A stretch of 8,538 nucleotides of DNA from CAYGTS01 sp964352905 (GCA_964352905.1 CAYGTS010000115.1:1-8538), one strand, 5' to 3'. Counted from the first letter of the stretch, positions 1-6,478 are shown. The notes: generated by a model not told the origin, from the sequence alone. Numbers and translations: made by a program.

Positions 1-116
1 TTTTATCGAAATGCTCATTTATTCGCATATAAACTGCGCTTTCTCAAAAAGATTTTCGCCGTTTTTATCGCCAAATCTGAACGTTCTTGGTAAATTTACA
101 ATTAAACTTACTGAAT
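1..116 (-). repeat. Partial MITE-like dispersed repeat, cut by window edge
   Basis: Read on the minus strand, this segment lines up with the inner left half and centre of the intact element at 5608-5782. The shared parts are CAAGAAC...GATTTG (near 71-90), an A/T-rich spacer, and the conserved centre AGTTTATA...ATAAATGAGCA (12-40 here, 5692-5713 in the intact copy). Positions 67-116 are also a perfect 50-bp inverted match to 2595-2644. The outer end on one side lies beyond the window. The similarity was seen by eye; its exact limits need an alignment. Confidence 0.7.
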
Positions 117-165
117 AGTTACATAATTTGTATTCCATATTAAATCAATTCAATCATTAATAGTC

Positions 166-837
166 ATGAAAAAAGCAGTTATTTTACTATCCGGTGGTTT
201 AGATTCAGCAACGTGTCTTGCCTATGCGAAAGATCAAGGTTTTATATGTTACACACTTGGCTTTAACTACGGCCAAAAACACCAGGCTGAGTTAGCCGCC
301 GCTAAAAAAATAGCAGCAGAACTGGGTGCTATAAAACATGAAGTGGTAACCTTATCAATCGGCAATCTGGGCGGCTCTGCGCTCACTGATCACGCTATTG
401 CCGTGCCCGATTATCAAGCAACTCCCACGATTCCCGTGACTTACGTCCCGGCTAGAAATACCGTCTTCTTATCAATTGCTTTGGGTTATGCTGAAATCAT
501 TGATGCCGATGCCATTTTTATTGGGGTGAGTGCGATTGATTATTCTGGTTATCCGGATTGCCGCCCAGAATATATTCAATCTTTTCAAGCAATGGCTAAT
601 CTTGCCACCAAACGTGGCATTGAAGGCAAACCTATTCATATCATGACACCACTCATTCAACTCAGCAAAGCGGAAACCATAAAACTCGGGATCGCCTTAG
701 GTATCGATTATAGTATGACCGTCTCTTGTTATCGTGCGACTGAATCAGCGCAAGCCTGTGGTTTGTGTGATAGTTGCCAGTTACGTATAAAAGGTTTTGA
801 AGACGCCGCGGTAATGGATCCAACGCATTACGTTTAA
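166..837 (+). CDS. queC: 7-cyano-7-deazaguanine synthase QueC
   Basis: QueC is a cytosolic ATP-dependent enzyme that turns 7-carboxy-7-deazaguanine plus ammonia into preQ0, a precursor of the tRNA base queuosine. The 223-residue product shows the PP-loop ATP-binding motif SGGLDS at residues 9-14, the family blocks FNYGQKHQAEL (33-43) and YVPARNT (93-99), and CRPEYIQSF (132-140). A C-terminal zinc site is formed by Cys188, Cys198, Cys201 and Cys204 (C-x9-C-x2-C-x2-C). Length matches the family (about 220-230 residues), so the gene looks intact. The ATG at 166 is fixed by the canonical N-terminus MKKAVILLSGG. No good Shine-Dalgarno precedes it (the nearest upstream bases are AATAGTC), so translation may be weak or use another signal. 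No other queuosine genes and no obvious preQ1 riboswitch are in the window. Its stop is 7 bp from a repeat arm, and it converges on the TPR-like gene. Confidence 0.97.
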   Translation: MKKAVILLSGGLDSATCLAYAKDQGFICYTLGFNYGQKHQAELAAAKKIAAELGAIKHEVVTLSIGNLGGSALTDHAIAVPDYQATPTIPVTYVPARNTVFLSIALGYAEIIDADAIFIGVSAIDYSGYPDCRPEYIQSFQAMANLATKRGIEGKPIHIMTPLIQLSKAETIKLGIALGIDYSMTVSCYRATESAQACGLCDSCQLRIKGFEDAAVMDPTHYV

Positions 838-844
838 GTAGGGC

Positions 845-925
845 CGGTAATTCCCAGCGTGATCTTGTATTACTCAACAACGGTTAGATTTGAGGCAACG
901 TCATATTAAAGATGCTAAAGCATGT
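845..925 (+). repeat. MITE arm between queC and the TPR-like gene
   Basis: This matches the left arm of the intact element at 5608-5782 over about 65 bp: an end CGGTAATTCCC (CAGCGATTCCC in the intact copy), then TTACTCAA-AAC, then GTTAGATTTGAGGCAA, then a degenerate version of the inner stem. No matching right arm follows directly; an inverted copy of the same arm lies at 2231-2280, beyond the TPR-like gene. A 12-bp palindrome, ATGCTAAAGCAT, is at 912-923 with a T-run a few bases later. It could weakly help end queC transcription, but that is speculative. Confidence 0.72.
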
Positions 926-927
926 GC

Positions 928-2220
928 TTATTTTTTACTAAAACAGCTAGCAAATGGCCAACACCGAGCAAAGGATTCTTCTGCTGAAGTTTCTGTAGCT
1001 AAAATTTCGTTGATTGTTCGCGGTGATCTTCTTCCCCAAAAAGTAAACCCTGTTTTAAAGGCTAAGCATTTTTCTAATAGCCCGTGATCCCTATCGCCAC
1101 ATGAGGTTATTGTATCGTTTTCCCAACAACTTTTCGCATCCTTTGTCTTTTTGATAATCTTCGCTTTAAATGCTTGATGTGTTTGATTCTCTTGAACACC
1201 AAGCTTGTGCTTTTCTTTTTTAAAATAGTCTTCACTTTTTAACAATTTTAACAGGTAAAACTTAAGCTTTTGCTTATATTTTTGATTTTTCACTAAACTA
1301 AGCAAGTCATCTCGCGAAAAGTAGTTTTGGGCTGTTGATTGAGAGGACAAATGCAGCAACAGATTAAGCAACATGGCAGGATGATGTGGTAATTCTTTTT
1401 TTAATTTTCCGTTATCCCAAAGATTTTTAGGATCAAACTGGCTACCCTGTATCAAAGCTTGAATTGCGGGGATATAACCTTGCTGTGCTTTTATCTGTGG
1501 TGTTAATGTATCTTTAAAAAAATTATCAAGATAGTATTGTGCTGTTTCATGAAATTCATCTTCTTTCGAAAGCTTATCTACTACTATCTGAAAATTTTCT
1601 TTTGCTTCCTCATACTCTGGTTCGGTTATTCTAGGATTTTCAGCATGACACTGCATCAGTGCTAAATGATATGCTGCTGATCCTTTATAATAAGGATTCT
1701 CATAAGATTTTGTGACAATTTCACTAAAACGACGATAAGCGCACAGCCTACTGAGGTAGAGGTATGTACATCCGCCTATTTTATCATATTCCATACAAGC
1801 TAAATGATATTCTGCAGCAACTTTTAAAACCTCATCATTAGAATAATTTATAATTTCTTTATAATATCGATAAGCTGTTGCATAGTCTTCTCTCGTGCTA
1901 GTTATATCATAATGATATGATAACGCTAATTCATATAAGGCATGATAGTAAAAATCTTTGTTTTTGTTTTTGTTTTTTTGTAAGTATTCACTCGCTTTGC
2001 GTAATCTTGCTTGTCGATCATACAAAGCATCATCTTGTGATAAAAGATTAAAAAATTCTTGGTGCAATAATAAAGGGGATAAGTAAAAAGCTGCTGCTGT
2101 TTTGGTAGACTCGTCATCATCTTCTGCTAACTTAAGAAGCTTTACATAAGCTAAAAGCAAATTTTTTTCAATACCATTCGTACCGTTAAGATAGTCTTTT
2201 GCTTCTTCTAGGCTCTGCAT
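928..2220 (-). CDS. Hypothetical TPR/Sel1-like helical repeat protein
   Basis: I do not recognise a named family. The 430-residue product has no signal peptide or clear membrane segment and is rich in Leu, Tyr, Lys and Glu. Residues about 67-235 show degenerate helix-pair repeats spaced roughly 40-47 residues, each containing a block like AAEYHLA: YHALYELALSYHY (92-104), AAEYHLACMEY (135-145), AAYHLALMQCH (182-192), ETAQYYLDNFF (226-235). This suggests a TPR or Sel1-like solenoid for protein binding. The C-terminal part (about 310-430) is Lys-rich with several Cys and has no recognised domain. A hexanucleotide repeat encodes KNKNKNK at 82-88. The ATG at 2218-2220 has TTAGG about 11 nt upstream, a loose ribosome site. 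By eye the gene is more AT-rich than uvrA. It is tightly bracketed by inverted repeat arms (845-925 and 2231-2280), so it may be a mobile or captured gene. A secreted effector role is possible if the host is an intracellular Legionellales, but nothing here shows it. Confidence 0.72.
   Translation of the reverse strand: MQSLEEAKDYLNGTNGIEKNLLLAYVKLLKLAEDDDESTKTAAAFYLSPLLLHQEFFNLLSQDDALYDRQARLRKASEYLQKNKNKNKDFYYHALYELALSYHYDITSTREDYATAYRYYKEIINYSNDEVLKVAAEYHLACMEYDKIGGCTYLYLSRLCAYRRFSEIVTKSYENPYYKGSAAYHLALMQCHAENPRITEPEYEEAKENFQIVVDKLSKEDEFHETAQYYLDNFFKDTLTPQIKAQQGYIPAIQALIQGSQFDPKNLWDNGKLKKELPHHPAMLLNLLLHLSSQSTAQNYFSRDDLLSLVKNQKYKQKLKFYLLKLLKSEDYFKKEKHKLGVQENQTHQAFKAKIIKKTKDAKSCWENDTITSCGDRDHGLLEKCLAFKTGFTFWGRRSPRTINEILATETSAEESFARCWPFASCFSKK
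1958..1979. repeat. Short GTTTTT hexanucleotide repeat inside the TPR-like gene
   Basis: Three to four tandem GTTTTT-like units end in a run of seven T. On the coding (minus) strand they read as alternating AAA and AAC codons, giving the Lys-Asn alternation at residues 82-88. Loss or gain of whole units keeps the frame; slippage in the T7 run would break it. Confidence 0.7.
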
Positions 2221-2230
2221 GATAAAAATT

Positions 2231-2280
2231 ACCTAAAGTTATAGTTCTTGAATCATTCAGCATCACGCCGGGAATTACTG
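2231..2280 (-). repeat. MITE arm just upstream of the TPR-like gene
   Basis: Read on the minus strand this resembles the left arm of the intact element: end CAGTAATTCCCGGCG (CAGCGATTCCCGCCG in the intact copy), then a spacer, then TCAAGAAC, then TATAACTTTAGGT in place of the arm's TTAGATTTGAGG. It is the inverted partner of the arm at 845-925. It begins only 10 bp upstream of the start codon of the TPR-like gene, so the gene's ribosome-binding region, and perhaps its promoter, lies within repeat sequence (a TATAAC at 2238-2243 is probably too close to the start to be the -10). Confidence 0.65.
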
Positions 2281-2542
2281 GGCTTTATTGGACTGGTGTG
2301 ACGGCCTCTTATTATTACTTTAATGGTAACTCACTCCGTAGTAAGGAACGCCCAAATCTGAACGTTCTGGTCGATATAAAGCTAAAGGGTGTGAGCAGAT
2401 CCTTTTATGATCTACTGTAGTCATTGTATCACTTATCGACTGCACGGTAAATACACAGCACCCTGATAATTGGGCTTGGAATCAGAGATAACGCTTTGAT
2501 TAATTTATTAAACTCACAACATAGTAGAGAACGTTCATGTTT
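2281..2542. other. Non-coding stretch with no recognised gene
   Basis: I see no convincing coding frame, RNA gene or strong terminator here. The only structures are a repeat fragment at 2334-2370, a small dyad AGATC...GATCT near 2397-2413, and AGGGTG (2386-2391) mirrored by CACCCT (2458-2463). It looks like decayed intergenic or repeat-derived DNA between the TPR-like gene and uvrA. Confidence 0.5.
2334..2370. repeat. Short fragment of the MITE-like family
   Basis: The first half, CGTAGTAAGGAACG, resembles the right-arm block CTGTAGCAAGGAACGG of the copy at 2543. The second half contains a 17-bp exact match (2352-2368, CCAAATCTGAACGTTCT) to positions 71-87. It therefore appears to be a fusion of two arm types with the middle missing. 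Confidence 0.6.
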
Positions 2543-2665
2543 CAGCAATTCCCGCTGTAGCAAGGAACGGCCATATTTGGGTAAATTATTAGTAATTCAG
2601 TAAGTTTAATTGTAAATTTACCAAGAACGTTCAGATTTGGCGATTCCCATCTACAGGGTGAATAG
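2543..2665. repeat. Rearranged MITE-like copy next to the uvrA 3' end
   Basis: The left arm (2543-2584) begins CAGCAATTCCCGCTGTAG and matches the inverted right arm of the intact element (5741-5782) at 38 of 42 positions. The right part (2625-2656) carries TTTGGCGATTCCC and CTACAG, lining up with that element's TATGGCTGTTCCC and CTACAG. Between them is A/T-rich DNA, with 2595-2644 a perfect inverted match to 67-116. The conserved centre of the intact element is absent and no flanking direct duplication is visible, so this is a mosaic or internally deleted copy. It ends about 10 bp from the uvrA stop codon. Confidence 0.7.
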
Positions 2666-2674
2666 TTACAATTA

Positions 2675-5530
2675 TTATTTATCAACAGAGATGGCTGTAG
2701 TTTGCTTGGTTTGCAACATTGGTGCTAAAAATTGCGCGGTATAGGATTTTTTATGTTTGATCACCTCTTCTGGCACACCGGCAACCACTATTTCCCCCCC
2801 TTTTTGGCCACCTTCGGGGCCGAGATCAATGATCCAATCTGCGGTTTTAATCACATCTAAATTGTGTTCAATCACAATCACTGTATTACCATTATCACGC
2901 AAGCGATGCAGCACATGCAGTAATTGATCAACATCATAAAAATGTAACCCAGTTGTGGGTTCATCTAAAATATACAACGTATTACCGGTATCACGACGCG
3001 ATAATTCTTTGGCAAGTTTCACGCGCTGCGCTTCGCCACCGGAAAGCGTGGTCGCTGATTGGCCCAGCGTAATATAGGCTAAACCAACATCGATTAAGGT
3101 TTGGCATTTGCGCGCAATCACGGGTACGGCATCAAAAAATTCACGCGCATCTTCTACTGTCATTTTTAATATTTCATCAATATTCTTGCCTTTGTATTTC
3201 ACTTCTAAGGTTTCACGATTATAGCGCTTAGCATTACACACATCACACGGCACATACATATCGGCTAAAAAATGCATTTCCACTTTGATCATGCCATCAC
3301 CTTCACAGGCTTCGCAGCGACCACCTTTTACATTAAAACTAAAACGACCGGGTTTGTAACCACGTGAACGCGCTTCTTGGGTTGCGGCAAATAATTCGCG
3401 AATAGGCGTAAACATGCCAGTATAGGTTGCTGCATTCGATCGCGGGGTACGGCCAATCGGCGATTGATCGATATCCACAACTTTATCTAATAAATCTAAG
3501 CCTTTTATTTCATCGTAAAGTGGTTTTTCAATTTGGCTGGCTTTATTCAATTCTTTAGCGGTAATCGGATAAAGTGTATCGTTAATTAAACTGGATTTAC
3601 CCGAACCTGAAACACCGGTAACGCACACCATTAAACCTAATGGAATTTCTAAGGTCACCTTTTTTAAATTATTACAGGTCGCACCGGTTAATCTTAATTG
3701 TCGCTTGGGATCGGCTTTAACACGTTGTTTGGGAATGGCAATTTTGCGTTTACCCGACAGGTATTGTCCTGTGAGGGATTCTTTATTTTGCATGATCACT
3801 TGCGGTTTGCCACTGGCAACAATACGACCACCGTGCACGCCCGCACCAACGCCTATATCCACCACATGATCGGCGAGTCGAATGGCTTCTTCATCATGTT
3901 CAACTACAATAACGGTATTACCTAAATCACGCAAATGAATTAGGGTGCTTAATAAGCGTTCATTATCGCGTTGGTGCAAACCAATTGAAGGTTCATCTAA
4001 AATATACATCACACCCACTAAACCAGAGCCTATTTGGCTGGCTAAGCGAATGCGTTGTGCTTCACCGCCAGATAAGGTATCGGAACTGCGATCGAGTGAT
4101 AAATATTCTAAGCCAACGTTGACTAAAAACTTTAAGCGTTCAGAAATTTCTTTCATGATTCTTCCTGCAATTTCTGCGCGCGCGCCGCTTAATTTTAAAT
4201 TGTTAAATAAAGCATAAGATTGTTCAATCGACATCGCACAGACTGCCGGCAAATTATAATTATTAATTAGCACATGGCACGCCGAACGGCGCAAGCGCGT
4301 ACCTTGGCAATCTTGGCAAGTATTGTTGGCAATGTATTTAGCTAATTCTTCACGTACAACATTGGATTCTGTTTCTTTATAACGGCGCTGCATATTGGGA
4401 ATAACGCCTTCAAAGCTGTGTTTACGTTTATAAACATCGCCACGATCGTTGATATAGGTAAAATCAATGACGTCTTTGCCACTGCCATTTAAAATAATTT
4501 TTTGAATTTTTTTATTTAATTTTGCAAACGGTGTATCAATATCAAATTGGTAATGATCGGCTAAGGATTGCAGCATATGAAAATAATACACATTACGCTT
4601 ATCCCAACCTCTCACAGCACCGCAGGATAAACTTAAATCAGGATTGCTGATAATGCGATCCGGATCGAAATATTGTTGCACACCCAAACCATCACAATTT
4701 GTGCAAGCACCCGCAGGATTATTAAATGAAAATAAACGCGGCGTTAATTCTTGGATCGAAAAACCACATTCAGGGCACGCAAATTTTGCAGAAAAAATAA
4801 TATCTTTGCCTTTGCCTTCCATTAGCGCGATTTTGGCAATGCCATCGGTTAAATTAATGGCGGTTGCAAATGATTCACTTAAGCGTAATTGAATATCATC
4901 ACGCACCTTAAAACGATCGATGACAACTTCAATATTGTGCTTTTTACGCAAATCCAAACTTGGTGGATCATCTAATTCATAAATCTCACCATCAATTCTG
5001 GCACGCACAAAACCTTGCGCGCGTAATTCAGCCAACAATTGCACATGTTCACCTTTGCGATCTTGCACTACCGGTGCTAAAAGCATTAATTTGGTGCCTT
5101 CAGGCAGCGATAATACATGATCTACCATTTGGCTAATCGTTTGCGCTTGCAATTTATTACCATGTTCAGGGCAATGCGGCTCACCAACTCTGGCAAATAA
5201 TAAGCGTAAATAATCATGAATTTCAGTAATTGTACCCACGGTTGAGCGTGGATTATGCGAAGTGGATTTTTGTTCGATCGAAATTGCGGGTGATAAACCT
5301 TCGATGTAATCAACATCGGGTTTCTCCATCATCGATAAAAATTGCCTTGCATAAGATGATAATGATTCCACATAGCGGCGCTGCCCTTCGGCATAAAGTG
5401 TATCAAATGCCAACGACGATTTCCCCGAACCCGATAACCCTGTGATTACAATCAACTTATCGCGCGGCAGCGTTAAATCAACATTTTTTAAATTATGGGT
5501 GCGCGCGCCTTTAATGTGGATAGTATCCAT
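2675..5530 (-). CDS. uvrA: Excinuclease ABC subunit A (UvrA)
   Basis: UvrA is the damage-sensing ATPase of nucleotide excision repair; a dimer works with UvrB in the cytoplasm before UvrC cuts. The 951-residue product has the full two-ATPase layout: Walker A GLSGSGKS (31-38), zinc module Cys252/255 and Cys276/279, ABC signature LSGGEAQR (486-493), Walker B ending DEPS (512-515), second Walker A GVSGSGKS (639-646), second zinc module Cys739/742 and Cys762/765 for DNA binding, second signature LSGGEAQR (829-836) and DEPT (856-859). Length fits the family (about 940-950), so it looks complete. The ATG at 5528-5530 gives the usual N-terminus MDTIHIKGARTHNLKN and has ATAGGT 7 nt upstream. A perfect -10 lies at 5562-5567. 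I found no clear LexA-type CTG-N10-CAG box in the first 90 bp upstream, so SOS control is not supported here. A repeat copy ends just past its stop, and an intact element lies upstream of the promoter. Confidence 0.99.
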   Translation of the reverse strand: MDTIHIKGARTHNLKNVDLTLPRDKLIVITGLSGSGKSSLAFDTLYAEGQRRYVESLSSYARQFLSMMEKPDVDYIEGLSPAISIEQKSTSHNPRSTVGTITEIHDYLRLLFARVGEPHCPEHGNKLQAQTISQMVDHVLSLPEGTKLMLLAPVVQDRKGEHVQLLAELRAQGFVRARIDGEIYELDDPPSLDLRKKHNIEVVIDRFKVRDDIQLRLSESFATAINLTDGIAKIALMEGKGKDIIFSAKFACPECGFSIQELTPRLFSFNNPAGACTNCDGLGVQQYFDPDRIISNPDLSLSCGAVRGWDKRNVYYFHMLQSLADHYQFDIDTPFAKLNKKIQKIILNGSGKDVIDFTYINDRGDVYKRKHSFEGVIPNMQRRYKETESNVVREELAKYIANNTCQDCQGTRLRRSACHVLINNYNLPAVCAMSIEQSYALFNNLKLSGARAEIAGRIMKEISERLKFLVNVGLEYLSLDRSSDTLSGGEAQRIRLASQIGSGLVGVMYILDEPSIGLHQRDNERLLSTLIHLRDLGNTVIVVEHDEEAIRLADHVVDIGVGAGVHGGRIVASGKPQVIMQNKESLTGQYLSGKRKIAIPKQRVKADPKRQLRLTGATCNNLKKVTLEIPLGLMVCVTGVSGSGKSSLINDTLYPITAKELNKASQIEKPLYDEIKGLDLLDKVVDIDQSPIGRTPRSNAATYTGMFTPIRELFAATQEARSRGYKPGRFSFNVKGGRCEACEGDGMIKVEMHFLADMYVPCDVCNAKRYNRETLEVKYKGKNIDEILKMTVEDAREFFDAVPVIARKCQTLIDVGLAYITLGQSATTLSGGEAQRVKLAKELSRRDTGNTLYILDEPTTGLHFYDVDQLLHVLHRLRDNGNTVIVIEHNLDVIKTADWIIDLGPEGGQKGGEIVVAGVPEEVIKHKKSYTAQFLAPMLQTKQTTAISVDK

Positions 5531-5561
5531 GCAAGTACCTATGATGAAAGCAAAACAGGGG

Positions 5562-5567
5562 ATTATA
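5562..5567 (-). promoter_or_regulatory. Putative -10 box for uvrA
   Basis: On the minus strand this reads TATAAT, a perfect sigma-70 -10, giving a transcript start near 5555 and a leader of about 25 nt carrying the ATAGGT ribosome site. No good -35 is seen at the usual spacing (about 5585-5590), so the promoter may be modest or activator-dependent. It lies 31 bp inside the downstream flank of the repeat element, so the insertion did not remove it. Confidence 0.5.
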
Positions 5568-5598
5568 GCTGATTATTGCATGTTGTGCGATAAGTGGC

Positions 5599-5607
5599 TA
5601 GATAGAA
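5599..5607. repeat. Target-site duplication, left copy
   Basis: TAGATAGAA directly abuts the left end of the inverted-repeat element (5608) and is repeated exactly at 5783-5791. A 9-bp direct repeat at both ends is the expected mark of insertion by a transposase with a 9-bp staggered cut. Confidence 0.8.
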
Positions 5608-5782
5608 CAGCGATTCCCGCCGTAATACCTGATTACTCAAGAACAGTTAGATTTGAGGCAAGGTCACGTTAAAAATTTCAAAAAATAGCGGAGTTTATAC
5701 ATGATAAATGAGCACATTTTTTGGAATTTTTAACGTGAGATTGCCCAAATATGGCTGTTCCCAGCTACAGCGGGAATTGCTG
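5608..5782. mobile_element. Intact 175-bp MITE-like element
   Basis: The ends are inverted: CAGCGATTCCCGCCG at 5608-5622 against CAGCAATTCCCGCTG read inward from 5782 (13 of 15 identical). The inverted similarity continues imperfectly inward to a near-perfect 22-bp stem (5665-5686 with 5716-5737, one mismatch) around a 29-nt centre. There is no open reading frame of note. It is flanked by identical 9-bp direct repeats. Such a small non-coding inverted-repeat unit with a target duplication is by definition MITE-like and would need a transposase encoded elsewhere. It sits between the secreted-protein gene and uvrA, both on the minus strand, so transcription reading through from the first into uvrA would pass through a long hairpin. 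The transposase family cannot be assigned from these ends. Confidence 0.85.
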
Positions 5783-5791
5783 TAGATAGAA
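5783..5791. repeat. Target-site duplication, right copy
   Basis: TAGATAGAA directly follows the right end of the inverted-repeat element and is identical to 5599-5607. Confidence 0.8.
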
Positions 5792-5820
5792 GCCGCTCAA
5801 GAAATATCGTGGTAAATAGT

Positions 5821-6372
5821 TTACCTGTGCACTTGGATGGAAGCGACAAAGCGCTGATACGCTTTTTTATCTGAGGCACTTTCCTGTTTTGTTGCAAGAA
5901 TTACAAATGCATTGATCAACACGTTTTTGATAACCTTAGATGTGCCTAACGCAACGAAAGGTTGATAGCTCCTAATGCCTTTTACCTTACAGTGAATCGT
6001 TTTTGTAGAAAGTGACATATTGCAGTGTTGATATGTTATTTTTGACTTGCGTAGTGATTGCACTAAAAATGAAGGGTAAGCTTTGAGCATTGTTAAGATA
6101 TCTTGTTTAGAGCGAACCACTCCTTTATGTGGTTCTAATACATCAATGCCGTAAGCTCTGTCCATCATCCAGTAGCCTGCACCTGGGTTGAATTCAATCC
6201 AGTGAAACATACCTCCATTGTTTCCTTTACGTATTGATAATGCTGCAACAACAGGGGTTTCTACGGAAACAGCGCCATCATCTAGATAAGTTCTATTTGC
6301 TTTATTGCCAGCAAAAGCAATGCTCGTTAAAACCAATAAAGAGGATACTAATAACACCTTGATATAACACAT
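5821..6372 (-). CDS. Hypothetical secreted or periplasmic protein
   Basis: I do not recognise this family. The 183-residue product starts with a clear Sec signal peptide: a short charged start (MCYIK), a hydrophobic core VLLVSSLLVLTSIAF, and a likely signal peptidase I site AFA|GN after residue 21. There is no lipobox, so it should be periplasmic or exported rather than a lipoprotein. The mature part is basic and has just two Cys (117 and 128), which could form a disulfide in the periplasm, and an aromatic block HWIEFNPGAGYWMMDRAYG (57-75). There is no other membrane segment except a weak hydrophobic run near 147-160. The ATG at 6370-6372 is supported by TAGGT about 6 nt upstream and by the signal peptide. 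It lies between uvrA and the MFS gene, is divergent from the latter and shares its promoter region. The gene looks intact. Confidence 0.78.
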   Translation of the reverse strand: MCYIKVLLVSSLLVLTSIAFAGNKANRTYLDDGAVSVETPVVAALSIRKGNNGGMFHWIEFNPGAGYWMMDRAYGIDVLEPHKGVVRSKQDILTMLKAYPSFLVQSLRKSKITYQHCNMSLSTKTIHCKVKGIRSYQPFVALGTSKVIKNVLINAFVILATKQESASDKKAYQRFVASIQVHR

Positions 6373-6433
6373 ATTTTACCTACAAATGTTGCACAATTTA
6401 GGGAAATCCTAGCACAAGTAGGACAAATCTACA

Positions 6434-6439
6434 ATTATA
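6434..6439 (-). promoter_or_regulatory. Putative -10 box for the secreted-protein gene
   Basis: On the minus strand this reads TATAAT, about 62 bp upstream of the start codon. No convincing -35 is seen at 16-18 bp spacing. It sits 5 bp from the left arm of the dyad at 6445-6486, so both divergent promoters could be touched by one regulator. Confidence 0.4.
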
Positions 6440-6449
6440 TTCATAGGCC

Positions 6450-6470
6450 TGCCGTGAATCGGCATTTTTT
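6450..6470 (+). terminator. Small terminator-like hairpin upstream of the MFS promoter
   Basis: TGCCG and CGGCA form a 5-bp stem around TGAAT, followed directly by six T. This has the form of a weak intrinsic terminator on the plus strand. No plus-strand gene precedes it, so it could only insulate the MFS gene from stray upstream transcription, or be chance. Confidence 0.25.
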
Positions 6471-6478
6471 GTTATACT
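6470..6478 (+). promoter_or_regulatory. Extended -10 promoter for the MFS gene
   Basis: TGTTATACT fits the extended -10 form TG-N-TATAMT, which can work without a strong -35; the -35 region (about 6449-6454, CTGCCG) is indeed poor. It predicts a start near 6485 and a leader of about 35 nt before the ATG at 6520. Confidence 0.5.

Noticed and set aside
117..165. preQ1 riboswitch before queC
   Set aside because: The leader is short and A/T-rich and lacks the stem-loop and A-rich tail pattern expected of a preQ1 aptamer.
912..937. Intrinsic terminator of queC (ATGCTAAAGCAT followed by T-run)
   Set aside because: The stem is just 5 bp, A/T-rich, and the T-run starts about 8 nt after it, so it is not listed as a terminator.
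890..1087. Plus-strand open frame of 65 codons opposite the end of the TPR-like gene
   Set aside because: It starts inside a repeat arm, overlaps a longer minus-strand gene, has no ribosome site and resembles no known protein.
845..2280. Transposase or toxin-antitoxin cargo within the arm-flanked unit
   Set aside because: The 430-residue product has helix-pair repeats only; no DDE motif, HTH or second small gene is visible.
3698..5445. Several plus-strand open frames inside uvrA
   Set aside because: They are antisense shadows of the strongly conserved uvrA frame and have no recognisable domains.
5531..5620. LexA (SOS) box upstream of uvrA
   Set aside because: No CTG-N10-CAG palindrome is present; the nearest candidate, CTATG...AACAG, has the wrong spacing.
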